Assembly (NCBI RefSeq): GCF_024343575.1
Contig: NZ_RJUA01000018.1
Coordinates: 1-62,295, forward strand
Length of the DNA: 62,295 nt
Origin: Lacihabitans sp. LS3-19
GTDB taxonomy: Bacteria; Bacteroidota; Bacteroidia; Cytophagales; Spirosomataceae
Direction of reading: 5' to 3'
Numbering within the stretch: position 1 is the stretch's first letter; each line of letters starts with the position of its first letter. The notes beneath the pieces are model-generated. The model had not been told where the DNA came from and did not search any database. It saw only the letters and a program-made list of their open reading frames with translations. The translations under genes and the position numbers were made by a program. Below, piece by piece: positions 45,020 through 54,224 of the stretch.

Positions 45020-46126
45020 ATGAATGATGCCTTACAAAAATCTCTAACCTTAATTTTATTAATAGTTTTAGGAATATTCTTAAAGTCAAAATTTAAGAAC
45101 AAAGAAATGGTTGGTGGTATCAAAGAAATGGTCTTGACCATTGCCCTTCCTTCCACAATTTTTATTGCTTTATTAAAAATCCCCTTAGATTCAACACTGA
45201 TTCTTGTTCCTTTCATCACCATAATTTTTAACTTTTTTCTATATTTTATTATTCCTCCCATTCTAGGTTTTTTCACCATAGATAAAGACAGCAGTATTGG
45301 TAGAACCATAAAAATGCTTTTGGCCTCTTTGGCTCCTGGTTTATCTTGTTTTCCGTTTGTAGCTGAGTTTTTAGGAGAAAAAAGCCTCGCCATGGCCGCA
45401 ATGGCAGATGTTGGCAACAAATTCTTCGTTTTAATCTTCCTCTATATTATTGCATTAAATATGTTTTTGGCAAGTAATAAAAATGAAAATTCTAACATCG
45501 GTTCCAAAATAAAAAGTTTGCTGATTAGCATGGTTAAAGAACCCATAAATTCTATCATGATAGTTGCTATAGTACTTTTAACCCTAGGCTTTAGATATAA
45601 AACTTTGCCAACATTGGTCACAGATATCTTTGACAAAACCAGTGCCATGATGACACCTCTCATCCTGATTTTCATAGGTCTTGCAGTAGAATTAAAACAA
45701 AAGAAAAAAAGATTAATAGTATCTCTTCTATTCTTTAGGGCTGGTGTCAGTGTATTATTTAGTGCTTTATTAATTTTACTTTTAGGCATTCACGATTCTT
45801 CATTATTACTTTTAGCTTTGGTTTTACCTTTAAGTTCGGTAAGTTTTTGGCCATTTGCTCATATTTCAATGTTTAACCTCAAAGAAGAACAACTATCGGT
45901 TCCTGCAGAAAAACGCACCTTCAATCTCGAATTTGCCATTCTAATATTGGCTTTCTCGCTTCCATTTTCTTCTGGATTGATTTTAGGGATACTTTCGTTT
46001 GGTAGTTTCTTTATCAATACTTCACATATTTTATATATGGGAATAACTCTGATAGCAATAGCCGTAGTACCTATGTTTATAGCTAAACTTTCTTTGAGGC
46101 ACTCGAAAACTGCTTTTAAGAATTAA
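45020..46126 (+). CDS. AEC-type permease (auxin efflux carrier-like)
   Basis: A 368-aa integral membrane protein with about ten hydrophobic spans. The repeat ends, the MVLTIALPSTIFIALLKIP segment and TPLILIFIGLAVELKQ fit the AEC/BASS-like carrier superfamily, whose members move organic acids, amino acids or auxin. ATG at 45020 is preferred over the preceding GTG. It lies 23 bases after the aminotransferase terminator. Co-function with that gene is possible but unproven. Confidence 0.75.
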   Translation: MNDALQKSLTLILLIVLGIFLKSKFKNKEMVGGIKEMVLTIALPSTIFIALLKIPLDSTLILVPFITIIFNFFLYFIIPPILGFFTIDKDSSIGRTIKMLLASLAPGLSCFPFVAEFLGEKSLAMAAMADVGNKFFVLIFLYIIALNMFLASNKNENSNIGSKIKSLLISMVKEPINSIMIVAIVLLTLGFRYKTLPTLVTDIFDKTSAMMTPLILIFIGLAVELKQKKKRLIVSLLFFRAGVSVLFSALLILLLGIHDSSLLLLALVLPLSSVSFWPFAHISMFNLKEEQLSVPAEKRTFNLEFAILILAFSLPFSSGLILGILSFGSFFINTSHILYMGITLIAIAVVPMFIAKLSLRHSKTAFKN

Positions 46127-46135
46127 AAAATTTTC

Positions 46136-47062
46136 TTAAAATCTATAACCTCTCAAAAACTCCTCGGTGGTCATTCTTTTTTTACCTTCAAGTTGTAGAG
46201 ATTTTATGCCCAAATAACCGTCAGAGGATTTTATAAGTAGATATTTTTTATGATCCGTCAAAAATTCTATGTTCTCAAAAACAAATGTCTCTAAGTCTGG
46301 AAGTGTATCTAAAACTAATTCTGTTTCAAATATTTTAAGGACTTTTTGATCCAAAAAAGTCCAAGCAGCAGGATATGGACTTAAGCCTCGAATAAAATTG
46401 TATATCCTTTCTGAGCTTTGATTCCAGTCAATTTTGCAAGTCTCTTTAAATATTTTTGGGGCAGGTTTTAATTCTTTATCAAAATCTTGCGGGACACTAG
46501 GGTATTCTCCTTTTTCAATAGCTCTCACGGTTTTCACCATCAAATCTCCCCCTATCCACATCATTTTATCATGTAAATCTCCAGCAGAATCTTTTTCACC
46601 AATTGGAATAGTTTCTGAAAAAATCACTTTTCCAGTATCTATTTCTTTTTCTATGAAAAAAGTAGTTACACCAGTCATGGATTCGCCATTTATCACAGCC
46701 CAATTGATAGGTGCAGCTCCGCGATATTGTGGCAACAATGAACCGTGCAGATTTATAGTTCCCATTTTTGGCATAGACCAAACCACTTCAGGCAGCATCC
46801 TAAAAGCTACCACAACTTGCAAGTCAGCTTTATAAGTTTCCAGCTCTTCTAAAAACGCCTTATTCTTTAGCTTTTCAGGCTGCAGTACTGGAATATTTTG
46901 CGAAAGTGCATATTTTTTCACGGGCGACTCACTCATCTTCAATCCCCTACCCACAGGTTTATCAGGTGCAGTTATAGCTGCCACAACCTCAAAACCATTC
47001 TCAACCAACCGCTGCATAGTTGCCACGGCAAAGTCGGGCGTACCCATAAAAACTATCCGCAT
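46136..47062 (-). CDS. fmt: Methionyl-tRNA formyltransferase
   Basis: Formylates initiator Met-tRNA. The 308 residues have the N-terminal MRIVFMGTPDFAVATMQRL, the tetrahydrofolate-site HGSLLPQYRGAAPINWAVI, and the D/T motifs of ITAPDKPVGRG and ETIPIGEKDSAGDLHDKM. The C-terminal domain begins about residue 205 (NWNQSSERIYNFIRGLSPYP). It is 3 bases after the DUF4293 gene, in one transcript. Confidence 0.96.
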   Translation of the reverse strand: MRIVFMGTPDFAVATMQRLVENGFEVVAAITAPDKPVGRGLKMSESPVKKYALSQNIPVLQPEKLKNKAFLEELETYKADLQVVVAFRMLPEVVWSMPKMGTINLHGSLLPQYRGAAPINWAVINGESMTGVTTFFIEKEIDTGKVIFSETIPIGEKDSAGDLHDKMMWIGGDLMVKTVRAIEKGEYPSVPQDFDKELKPAPKIFKETCKIDWNQSSERIYNFIRGLSPYPAAWTFLDQKVLKIFETELVLDTLPDLETFVFENIEFLTDHKKYLLIKSSDGYLGIKSLQLEGKKRMTTEEFLRGYRF

Positions 47063-47065
47063 ATT

Positions 47066-47533
47066 TTATCTCATTCTGTCGGCATCTTTCACCAACTTCT
47101 CGTCTTTTTTAATAAATCTATTCGCCAACCAGTTGGATGCTAAACCAATAAATGCCGCCCACATACCTATACCATAGCCACCTTCTCCAGAGCCCAATTT
47201 GATAGCATCCGTTTGTATATGATAAACCGTTAGGGCCAAAGCTACACCAATCAAAAGCGAGTTTAAAGCAACCATAAGCATCTGTCTGATTCTATTTTTA
47301 TATTGAAAAATCGTAAAAATAGAAAGCCCAAAGGCCATTACACCCATCAATGCCACATAATAAATAGGCTTATCAACCAAAGCCAAGCCATCTTTTACAT
47401 GAAAAACATGGTAAGGATTAACAGCTATATGCTCTGTTGACGTAATAGTTTTGATATAAGAATTGGTAGCTAAAAATACACCCATGGCTAAAGCAGTAAC
47501 CAACAATAAAATAGATTGAATTCTCTGTAACAT
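47066..47533 (-). CDS. DUF4293 membrane protein
   Basis: A 155-aa protein with four predicted transmembrane helices and the DUF4293 ends: N-terminal MLQRIQSILLLVTALAMGVF and C-terminal FIKKDEKLVKDADRMR. DUF4293 is a Bacteroidota inner-membrane family of unknown function. It is immediately upstream of fmt. Confidence 0.88.
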   Translation of the reverse strand: MLQRIQSILLLVTALAMGVFLATNSYIKTITSTEHIAVNPYHVFHVKDGLALVDKPIYYVALMGVMAFGLSIFTIFQYKNRIRQMLMVALNSLLIGVALALTVYHIQTDAIKLGSGEGGYGIGMWAAFIGLASNWLANRFIKKDEKLVKDADRMR

Positions 47534-47594
47534 ATATAAATTTAAATAATTACAAAACTAATAGATAGAGTGTTAAAAACCCTAAAGAATTTGA

Positions 47595-48095
47595 TTAATG
47601 CGTCAATTGTAATATAATCTCTCCGAATTGAGGATAATCGGCTATAAGTTTATCACGCTCTGCCATTTCAAAATCTTGAAAATCAAACCCTGGAGCTACC
47701 GTACATCCTACCAAAGCATAATCCGAACCACTAGCTACTCTGCTTCCAAACCAACAATTGGCAGGTACTACTGCCTGAAACACCTCCCCTTTTTCAGAAT
47801 TTCTACCAAGCAAAATGGTTTCAAATTTTCCATTCTCGTCAAAATAAAAAATTTCCAAACGCTGACCTTCGTAGAAATGCCATATTTCATCTGATTTAAT
47901 TTTATGAAATGCAGAAAAATCTTCCTTTCTTAATAAAAAATAAATTGCGGTGGACATGCTTCTGTTTCCTTCAAATCTGGCTGGAAGTGCATTTCCTTCA
48001 ATATCTTCTACGCATTTATAAGTTTCCTTAAAATATCCGCCTTCTGGATGTCGCTGCATTTCAAGTTTTTCAATCCAATAATCTGCCGTTTGCAT
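47595..48095 (-). CDS. Cupin protein (DUF985 type)
   Basis: A 166-aa small cupin. The N-terminus DYWIEKLEMQRHPEGGYFKETYK, IYFLLRKEDFSAFHKIKSDEIWHFYEGQ and VVPANCWFGSRVASG...CTVAPGFDFQDFEM are DUF985-like cupins. The histidine in WHF could bind metal. Function is unknown. It is 61 bases upstream of the DUF4293 gene and divergent from gldG. Confidence 0.85.
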   Translation of the reverse strand: MQTADYWIEKLEMQRHPEGGYFKETYKCVEDIEGNALPARFEGNRSMSTAIYFLLRKEDFSAFHKIKSDEIWHFYEGQRLEIFYFDENGKFETILLGRNSEKGEVFQAVVPANCWFGSRVASGSDYALVGCTVAPGFDFQDFEMAERDKLIADYPQFGEIILQLTH

Positions 48096-48152
48096 TTCTA
48101 AATTATTATTTGGTAAAATTTTCGTAATTTTAGACCAAATTTAACAAATCGA

Positions 48153-49802
48153 ATGAGCAAAATATTGAAAAACAATATTATTCTGATTCTCGCAATTTTT
48201 GCTATCAATATAATTAGTTTTTGGGTTTATTTTAGAGCAGACTTAAGTGCTGACAAGCGGTTTTCTATCTCAGATGCCAGCAAAAACATGCTTAAAAACT
48301 TGGAAGACCAAGTAATTATAAAAGTTTATCTTGATGGAGAAGATTTACCAGGTGGTTTTGAAAGGCTAAAAAGAGCTGTAAAAGAAACCTTGGTCGAGTT
48401 TAAATATTATGGCAAAGATAATATTGATTATCAATTCATTAATCCATACGATGGAACCGAAGAGGAACGAAATACACTCTTTAAATCTCTAGTTGAAAAG
48501 GGAATGCAACCTACCAATATTTTTGATAAACAAGGTGGCAAAAAGACAGAAAACTTGGTATTTCCTTATGCTACAATTTGGTATCAGAACAAAGAAGTGC
48601 CTGTATTATTATTAAAAGCAAATCAAGCCGAAGATGCACAAACTAAGCTCAATCAGTCTTATGAAAATGTAGAATATGAATTAGCTTCGGCTATTCAAAA
48701 ACTGACGAATACCAACAAGAAAAAAATCGGATTACTTTCAGAATACACTAATCTAAAACCAGTCAATTTCGCTGGCCTAATAAGTTCATTACAAGAGTTC
48801 TATACATTATATATTATAGAGTCAAAAACTACGCCATCATTTAATGGTTTAGATGCTCTGATTATTCCTAAACCTGACAAACCAGTTGACGATAGTACAA
48901 AACTTAAAATAGACCAATATATAATGAATGGCGGCAAGGTTTTGTTTTTTGTGGAAGGTTTAAAAGTTGATTCCATAGGACTTGAAGGTACTTATGCTCA
49001 ACCTTTAGATGTAAACCTAGACGACATGCTCTTTAAATATGGCGTTAGAATAAACAAAAACATTGTAAAAGATGGTCTGAATGCGGCTATTATCCCATTG
49101 GTAGTTGGTGCCACTGGCGACAAACCAAATATCCAACCAGTGCCCTATAGATATTTCCCTTTGATCAATAATTTTGGAAATAGCATAATCACTAAGAATA
49201 TTGATATGGTATATACCAAATTTACGGCAAACATTGATGCAGTAAACGAAAATGATGGTTTAGTAAAAACACCGTTATTGTTAACGTCTCCGTATACCAA
49301 AGTTTTAAATGCTCCGGCACTTATAACTTACAACGAAGCACGTACAGACACAGATGAAGCTGAATATCAAGGAGGAGTGAAAACTGTAGCCTATTTAATA
49401 GAAGGAACTTTTAAATCTATTGCTCTGAATTCATTTTCAAACCCTAATTTAAAAACGACATCAATACCTACAAAAATTTTAGTTTGTTCTGATGGAGATT
49501 TAATAGTAAATGAAGTAGATAAAAAGACTGGAAACCCATACCCAATGGGCTATGACAGATTTTCTAAACATCAATATGGCAATCAAGACTTTGTCATAAA
49601 TGCCATCAACTATATGGTAGATGAGCAAGGTTTGGTTATGGCTAAGTCTAAAAGTGTTGGATTAAGGCCTTTAGATACCTTAAAACTAAAAAATGAGCGT
49701 GTAAAATGGCAATTGATAAACATCATTTTACCATTAGTTTTATTAGGACTTTTTGGTTTTCTTAGGTTCTTTTATTTAAAAAATAAATACACAAAAGCAT
49801 AA
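48153..49802 (+). CDS. gldG: Gliding-motility ABC transporter auxiliary component GldG
   Basis: A 549-aa membrane-anchored protein. An N-terminal transmembrane helix (IILILAIFAINIISFWVYF) is followed by RADLSADKRFSISDASKNML, KVYLDGEDLPGGFERLKRAV, a large periplasmic domain of the GldG/ABC-type (DUF4350-like) family, and a C-terminal helix (LINIILPLVLLGLFGFLRFF). It normally partners GldF and GldA in an ABC transporter needed for gliding. gldF and gldA are not adjacent; no motor neighbour is here. Confidence 0.92.
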   Translation: MSKILKNNIILILAIFAINIISFWVYFRADLSADKRFSISDASKNMLKNLEDQVIIKVYLDGEDLPGGFERLKRAVKETLVEFKYYGKDNIDYQFINPYDGTEEERNTLFKSLVEKGMQPTNIFDKQGGKKTENLVFPYATIWYQNKEVPVLLLKANQAEDAQTKLNQSYENVEYELASAIQKLTNTNKKKIGLLSEYTNLKPVNFAGLISSLQEFYTLYIIESKTTPSFNGLDALIIPKPDKPVDDSTKLKIDQYIMNGGKVLFFVEGLKVDSIGLEGTYAQPLDVNLDDMLFKYGVRINKNIVKDGLNAAIIPLVVGATGDKPNIQPVPYRYFPLINNFGNSIITKNIDMVYTKFTANIDAVNENDGLVKTPLLLTSPYTKVLNAPALITYNEARTDTDEAEYQGGVKTVAYLIEGTFKSIALNSFSNPNLKTTSIPTKILVCSDGDLIVNEVDKKTGNPYPMGYDRFSKHQYGNQDFVINAINYMVDEQGLVMAKSKSVGLRPLDTLKLKNERVKWQLINIILPLVLLGLFGFLRFFYLKNKYTKA

Positions 49803-49806
49803 AACA

Positions 49807-49842
49807 AAAGGTGGCCAATAGCCACCTTCTGTATTCTTTTTT
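49807..49842 (+). terminator. Terminator after gldG
   Basis: AAGGTGGC (49808-49815) pairs with GCCACCTT (49821-49828), loop CAATA, then a T-rich stretch. Confidence 0.82.
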
Positions 49843-49851
49843 AACCTAAAC

Positions 49852-50217
49852 TTATAAAATAATCTTTTTCTCTACCTCGATTTTTTTCATATCTACGAGG
49901 TTAATTTCTTTAACAAAAACTTCATTTTTGTTACTGATTTCCATCGAATAATTACCAGCTTCTAAATCTTCCAAATCAAAACATAGAGCAGCTTTAGAAC
50001 TTTTTTTGTCCAAATACTTGGTTACTACAGTTTGACCATCTTTATTCTTCAATTCAACCAACATGCTTTCCCCACGTTTCTTTTCTACAAACACTTTTAG
50101 AAGATGAGAATCATGAACATTGTACATACCAACTTTAAAACTTTGAGGCTTTGGAGCTGCAAACGCCATAGAAACAGACAATAACAACAAAACGAACGGT
50201 TTAACTAACTTTTTCAT
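49852..50217 (-). CDS. Small secreted beta-sandwich protein (121 aa)
   Basis: A signal peptide (MKKLVKPFVLLLLSVSMAFA) is followed by about 100 residues of beta structure: a first strand set with VFVEKKRGESMLVELKNKDG, and an end with FDLEDLEAGNYSMEIS, a pattern like the last strands of type IX sorting domains. Here it makes up most of the mature protein. The ATG at 50217 gives a normal signal; the frame extends 12 codons upstream. Family not recognised beyond that; function unknown. Confidence 0.75.
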   Translation of the reverse strand: MKKLVKPFVLLLLSVSMAFAAPKPQSFKVGMYNVHDSHLLKVFVEKKRGESMLVELKNKDGQTVVTKYLDKKSSKAALCFDLEDLEAGNYSMEISNKNEVFVKEINLVDMKKIEVEKKIIL

Positions 50218-50483
50218 AATTGTAATTTTTAAATTTTTGTAATAGCTTTTCATTTAATTAACGATACAAAGCTAAAGGTATTATGCATAACAAGGTACTA
50301 TTTATACATTAGTGGTAAAATTAAAATTTAAACGGAAAAATTAAAATTTAAATAAAACCAGTCCAATTCCTTTAGTTTATATGATAGATGAAAGCGATTC
50401 TATTTTCGTTGCATTTGTAATGTTAAGAAAGGTTAAATAAATACTAACTGAAATCACGCAGTCAAAAAATAACACCTAAAAAC

Positions 50484-50514
50484 AAAAAGAGCTGACTCTT
50501 TCGAATCAGCTCCT
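50484..50514 (-). terminator. Terminator after nusG
   Basis: GAGCTGA (50506-50512 on the opposite strand) pairs with TCAGCTC, followed on the minus strand by TTTTTG. It lies 25 bases past the nusG stop, so the secE-nusG transcript ends here with no rplK following. The 270 bases between this and the small secreted protein show no gene. Confidence 0.85.
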
Positions 50515-50538
50515 TAAATAATATCGTTAAAACTAAAC

Positions 50539-51090
50539 TTACATTTTCTCTACCTGAAGATAACCCAATTCTACTGGAGTACTTCTTCCAAATATTTTTA
50601 CGCTTACGCTTAGCTTTTTCTTTTCATCATAAACTTCTTCAACAGATCCTTCAAATCCATTAAATGGCCCATCAATAACTTTAACAGATTCTCCTTGTAC
50701 AAACGAAACACCAGAATCTATAGATTCTTCAGAATTTTGTTCTTGGACACCCAAAATCCTATTTACCTCAGATTGTCTCAAAGGTTCTGGCTCGAGAGAT
50801 GCTCCACCATTTTTACCAAGAAAACCAATTACACCAGGTATACTTTTAATTAAGTGAAGAACCTCTCCATTACTCAAATCAGCATTTACCAGAATATAAC
50901 CAGGCAAAGTATTTTTCTCCCTTACAGTTTTTTTACCGTTTTTGACAGTAACAATTTTCTCCGAAGGTATCATAATCTCAGGAATATAATCCGTCAACTT
51001 TCTTCTACCTGCTTCATTTTCAATGTAGTTCTTGATTTTTTTCTCTTGCTGAGAAACAGCTCTTACTACATACCAATTGAATTCACTCAT
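50539..51090 (-). CDS. nusG: Transcription elongation factor NusG
   Basis: A 183-aa NusG. The NGN domain begins FNWYVVRAVSQQEKKIKNYIE; the KOW domain holds GESVKVIDGPFNGFEGSVEEV near 140. NusG increases RNA polymerase processivity and links it to Rho and ribosomes. It is 15 bases downstream of secE. The ribosomal protein genes that usually follow are not present. Confidence 0.96.
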   Translation of the reverse strand: MSEFNWYVVRAVSQQEKKIKNYIENEAGRRKLTDYIPEIMIPSEKIVTVKNGKKTVREKNTLPGYILVNADLSNGEVLHLIKSIPGVIGFLGKNGGASLEPEPLRQSEVNRILGVQEQNSEESIDSGVSFVQGESVKVIDGPFNGFEGSVEEVYDEKKKLSVSVKIFGRSTPVELGYLQVEKM

Positions 51091-51105
51091 AATGGGAATT
51101 TATAA

Positions 51106-51297
51106 TTATATTGATTGGTACAACAATCTTAGGGCGTTATCAATCAAAAAGTCAATGCTACCAACTACCAAAGCAAATATTATAGATGCAATCAAAACTA
51201 GTGTGGCACTAGATTGCAATTCGCTCATTTTTGGCCAGTGTACCTCTTTGGTCACCTCATGCCAAGACTCTTTTACAAACTGAACTAATTTATTCAT
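51106..51297 (-). CDS. secE: Preprotein translocase subunit SecE
   Basis: A 63-aa single-span SecE: MNKLVQFVKESWHEVTKEVH, then VHWPKMSELQSSATLVLIAS with its transmembrane helix. SecE stabilises SecY in the SecYEG channel. It is cotranscribed with nusG behind tRNA-Trp, the usual gene order. Confidence 0.95.
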   Translation of the reverse strand: MNKLVQFVKESWHEVTKEVHWPKMSELQSSATLVLIASIIFALVVGSIDFLIDNALRLLYQSI

Positions 51298-51337
51298 AAT
51301 TCTTTATTTTTAAGACAGTATAAGTGTCTTTAATTTG

Positions 51338-51408
51338 CACAGGTACTAGGACTCGAACCCAGACCGACGGTTTTGGAGACCGTAGTTCTACCTTTAAACT
51401 ATACCTGT
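51338..51408 (-). tRNA. tRNA-Trp (anticodon CCA)
   Basis: The acceptor arms ACAGGTA and TACCTGT pair fully, with discriminator G. The anticodon stem ACGGT/ACCGT closes loop CTCCAAA, giving anticodon CCA. The T arm TGGGTTCGAGTCCTA is normal. It sits directly upstream of secE. Confidence 0.95.
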
Positions 51409-51425
51409 TTATATCAATCGGGCTG

Positions 51426-51456
51426 CAAATTTAGTATATTTTTTTTGTTGTAACAA
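51426..51456 (-). promoter_or_regulatory. Promoter of tRNA-Trp/secE/nusG
   Basis: On the minus strand TAAATTTG (51426-51433) fits TAnnTTTG and a TTG at 51454-51456 lies 20 bases upstream. It directly follows the stop codon of the MFS gene. Confidence 0.7.
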
Positions 51457-52677
51457 TCAAACTTTTAAATTTTCTTTCTTAATTGTCCTAATTACCAACA
51501 ATAAACTAATAACAGTCAATATTCCTCCCATCAAAAACGGAGCCCCAGGAAAATAAACCGGTGCATTTTCTTTCGTAAAAGCTCTAAACAACCCCAACAT
51601 CAAAGGCTGCCCAATGATAGCAGCAATACTCATTAGGCTAGATAAGCCACCCTGAAGTTCTCCTTGCTCACTTTTCCCAACTTGATTGGAAATAATTCCT
51701 TGAAAAGCAGGACCCGCTAAACCACCAACAGCAAAAGGTATCATTATAGCATACATCATCCATGATTGAGTAGCAAAAGCAAACGCTGCCAAACCTAATG
51801 AATTTATCGCTAATCCTAAAAACAGAGACTTCTCTTGACCAAGTTTTGGAATAATTACCCTGATTAAACCACCCTGAACTATGGCCACCATCAAACCTAC
51901 AAAACCTAATGATAAGCCCACTTCCATTTTTGACCAACCAAATTTCTCTATTCCATAAAAAGACCAGGTTCCCTGCGTTGCAAAGTTTGAAACGTTTACT
52001 AAAAATAAAGACAAAACTAGTGCCAATACGTACGGATACTTTTTAAGATTTAATAAACTACCTATAGGATTGGCTCTTTTAATATCAAATTTTCTTCTAT
52101 TTTCTGGCAATAATGATTCCGGCAAGATAAAATAGCCGTAAAGCCAATTACATAAAGACAAACCTGCTGATACCCAAAAAGGCACTCTAGTACCGTATTC
52201 TCCTAATATTCCACCCAAAGATGGGCCAATTATAAAGCCTAGACCAAAAGCTGCTCCAATCATTCCAAAACTCTGAGCACGTTTCTCAGGTTCTGTAACA
52301 TCTGCTATATAAGCATTAGCGGTTGTGAAACTAGCTCCAACAATACCCGAAATCGTTCTTCCTACAAACAACCAAGCAATGGTTGGTGCCAACGCCAAAA
52401 ACACAAAGTCCAAACCAAAACCAAATAGGGAAATTAACAAAACTGGCCTTCTACCGTATTGATCACTTAATCCACCGATTATTGGCGAAAAAATGAATTG
52501 CATAATCGCATAAATAAAAACCAAATAAGCAGAATATTGAGATGCCTCACTTACAGTTCCTCCGGTTAGTTCCTGATATAGACTCGGCATAATTGGAATG
52601 ATGATTCCAATTCCGATTACATCAATAAGAACAGTTACTAGAATAAAAAATATCGCTTTGGAATTTTTTGCAGGCAT
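51457..52677 (-). CDS. MFS transporter, TetA-like (TCR/Tet family)
   Basis: A 406-aa twelve-helix transporter. Major-facilitator signatures are GGLSDQYGRRPVLL (the A loop between helices 2 and 3), FVGRTISGIVGASFTTANAY, and the proline/glycine-rich GLGFIIGPSLGGILGEYG, all like tetracycline-type drug/proton antiporters. A drug-resistance role is not established. It is separated from tRNA-Trp by only a promoter and is divergent from the DUF819 gene. Confidence 0.88.
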   Translation of the reverse strand: MPAKNSKAIFFILVTVLIDVIGIGIIIPIMPSLYQELTGGTVSEASQYSAYLVFIYAIMQFIFSPIIGGLSDQYGRRPVLLISLFGFGLDFVFLALAPTIAWLFVGRTISGIVGASFTTANAYIADVTEPEKRAQSFGMIGAAFGLGFIIGPSLGGILGEYGTRVPFWVSAGLSLCNWLYGYFILPESLLPENRRKFDIKRANPIGSLLNLKKYPYVLALVLSLFLVNVSNFATQGTWSFYGIEKFGWSKMEVGLSLGFVGLMVAIVQGGLIRVIIPKLGQEKSLFLGLAINSLGLAAFAFATQSWMMYAIMIPFAVGGLAGPAFQGIISNQVGKSEQGELQGGLSSLMSIAAIIGQPLMLGLFRAFTKENAPVYFPGAPFLMGGILTVISLLLVIRTIKKENLKV

Positions 52678-52696
52678 ATTAAAGTTTTACGAACTG

Positions 52697-52704
52697 CAAA
52701 GATA
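52697..52704 (-). promoter_or_regulatory. -7 promoter element of the MFS gene
   Basis: Minus-strand TATCTTTG fits TAnnTTTG, 19 bases before the MFS start codon. The possible -33 TTG at 52729-52731 is 24 bases away, longer than normal. Confidence 0.45.
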
Positions 52705-52880
52705 GTTAAAAATTAAACTTTTATTACCCAAGTTTAAAATACGTAATTATCAATTATATAAACTCAAACTGAATTAATAATTAACCTTCTTTACATAACC
52801 ACGATTGATCAAAAGCAACAGATAATTAACAATAATCGAAAATAATTCTATAATTTGAATTTCTATTCTAACCCTTAATT

Positions 52881-54131
52881 ATGGAAAACTGGCAAATTAA
52901 AAACGACGCAATTATTGCGGGCCTATTTTTAATAACATTAGCAGGTCTTTTTTATACTTCTGAGTCTAATAATAAATTTTGGAAAAAATTATATGGCATT
53001 GTCCCTCCACTTCTTTTTTGTTATTTGATTCCAGGCTTTCTCAATAGCTATCACATTATTAATGGCGAAACTTCTGGACTTTATAGTTTCTCTACTAAGT
53101 ACCTTCTTCCAGCATCTTTAATACTTCTATTATCAACAGCAAACTTAAAAGCCATATTTGGACTTGGAAGTAAAGCATTGATAACCTTCTTTGCTGGTTC
53201 AGTAGGAATAATTATAGGTGGCCCTATTGCACTTGGATTAGTAAGTTTGGGCTCTGAAACATTCAGTCAAGCGGCCCAAGATGGAGAATATTGGAAAGGC
53301 TTGGTAACTATTACAGGCTCTTGGATAGGTGGGAGCAGCAGTCAACTAGCATTAAAAGAAATTTATGGTTGCTCGGAGGAATTGTTTGTAATAATACTAG
53401 TAATCGATGCTTTAGTGGCCAATACCTGGACTGCACTTTTGTTTTATGGGGCTAGTATCACCAAAAAAATAGACAAATGGCTTGGAGCTGATGTAAACTC
53501 AATAGAAGAAGTAAAAAATAATATTTTAAAATATAAAGAAACGAAAGATAAGCCTGCGGACTTAAAAGATCTTACTTTCATTTTAGCTGTAGGCTTTGGT
53601 GGGACAGCAATTGCTCATGCTGCTAGTGGATTTATTGCACAATTGTTTTTACCTCATAAAGCTTGGCTTATTTCTCATGGACTAGAGCCCTTTTCATCAC
53701 AGTTTTTATGGCTTATTCTATTTTCTACGAGTATAGGTATTGTGCTTTCATTTACTAAGGTCAGAAAAATGGAAAAATTAGGAAGTACAGATTTTGCTAC
53801 CCTGTTTATTTATTTTCTAATAATGACTATCGGAATGCGACTAGACTTGTTCAACATTGGAGCAAATCCTGGCATTTTGGCCGTAACTGTAATTTGGATG
53901 TTTATACACATAGCCTTTATGTTAGTAGCAGCTAAAATCATCAAAGCTCCCTTCTTTTTTGTAGCTGTGGGCAGCCAAGCAAATATCGGAGGAGTAGCTA
54001 CAGCCCCGGCAGTGGCAGCAGCATTTCATCCATCATTAGCTCCTGTAGGTGTCTTATTGGCGGTTTTGAGTCATGTAATAGGCACTTATGCAGGAATTGT
54101 TTCAGCTTGGCTTATGGGTTTTGTGAATTAA
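52881..54131 (+). CDS. DUF819 family membrane protein
   Basis: A 416-aa protein with about ten transmembrane helices. DUF819 features are PPLLFCYLIPGFLNS, SWIGGSSSQLALKE and the C-terminal GSQANIGGVATAPAVAAAFHPSLAPVG. The family is thought to be membrane transport-related (some members have homology to carboxylate/amino-acid carriers), but function is unproven. Monocistronic. Confidence 0.88.
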   Translation: MENWQIKNDAIIAGLFLITLAGLFYTSESNNKFWKKLYGIVPPLLFCYLIPGFLNSYHIINGETSGLYSFSTKYLLPASLILLLSTANLKAIFGLGSKALITFFAGSVGIIIGGPIALGLVSLGSETFSQAAQDGEYWKGLVTITGSWIGGSSSQLALKEIYGCSEELFVIILVIDALVANTWTALLFYGASITKKIDKWLGADVNSIEEVKNNILKYKETKDKPADLKDLTFILAVGFGGTAIAHAASGFIAQLFLPHKAWLISHGLEPFSSQFLWLILFSTSIGIVLSFTKVRKMEKLGSTDFATLFIYFLIMTIGMRLDLFNIGANPGILAVTVIWMFIHIAFMLVAAKIIKAPFFFVAVGSQANIGGVATAPAVAAAFHPSLAPVGVLLAVLSHVIGTYAGIVSAWLMGFVN

Positions 54132-54165
54132 AATTTCATGCTTTTTTTTCAAAACTACTTATCAG

Positions 54166-54177
54166 TATGCATGCATA
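54166..54177. promoter_or_regulatory. Perfect 12-bp palindrome TATGCATGCATA
   Basis: A perfect palindrome in the gap between the DUF819 gene and the acyl-CoA dehydrogenase gene, 48 bases before the latter's ATG. It is a candidate operator, but a short palindrome can occur by chance in AT-rich DNA. Confidence 0.35.
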
Positions 54178-54224
54178 ATATATTTTTTCATATATTTAGT
54201 TTTTAAAAAAAACGATATTTAACC

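Noticed and set aside
51457-52677. Tetracycline resistance gene
   Set aside because: Family resemblance to TetA is only at the general MFS level; no regulator tetR is adjacent.
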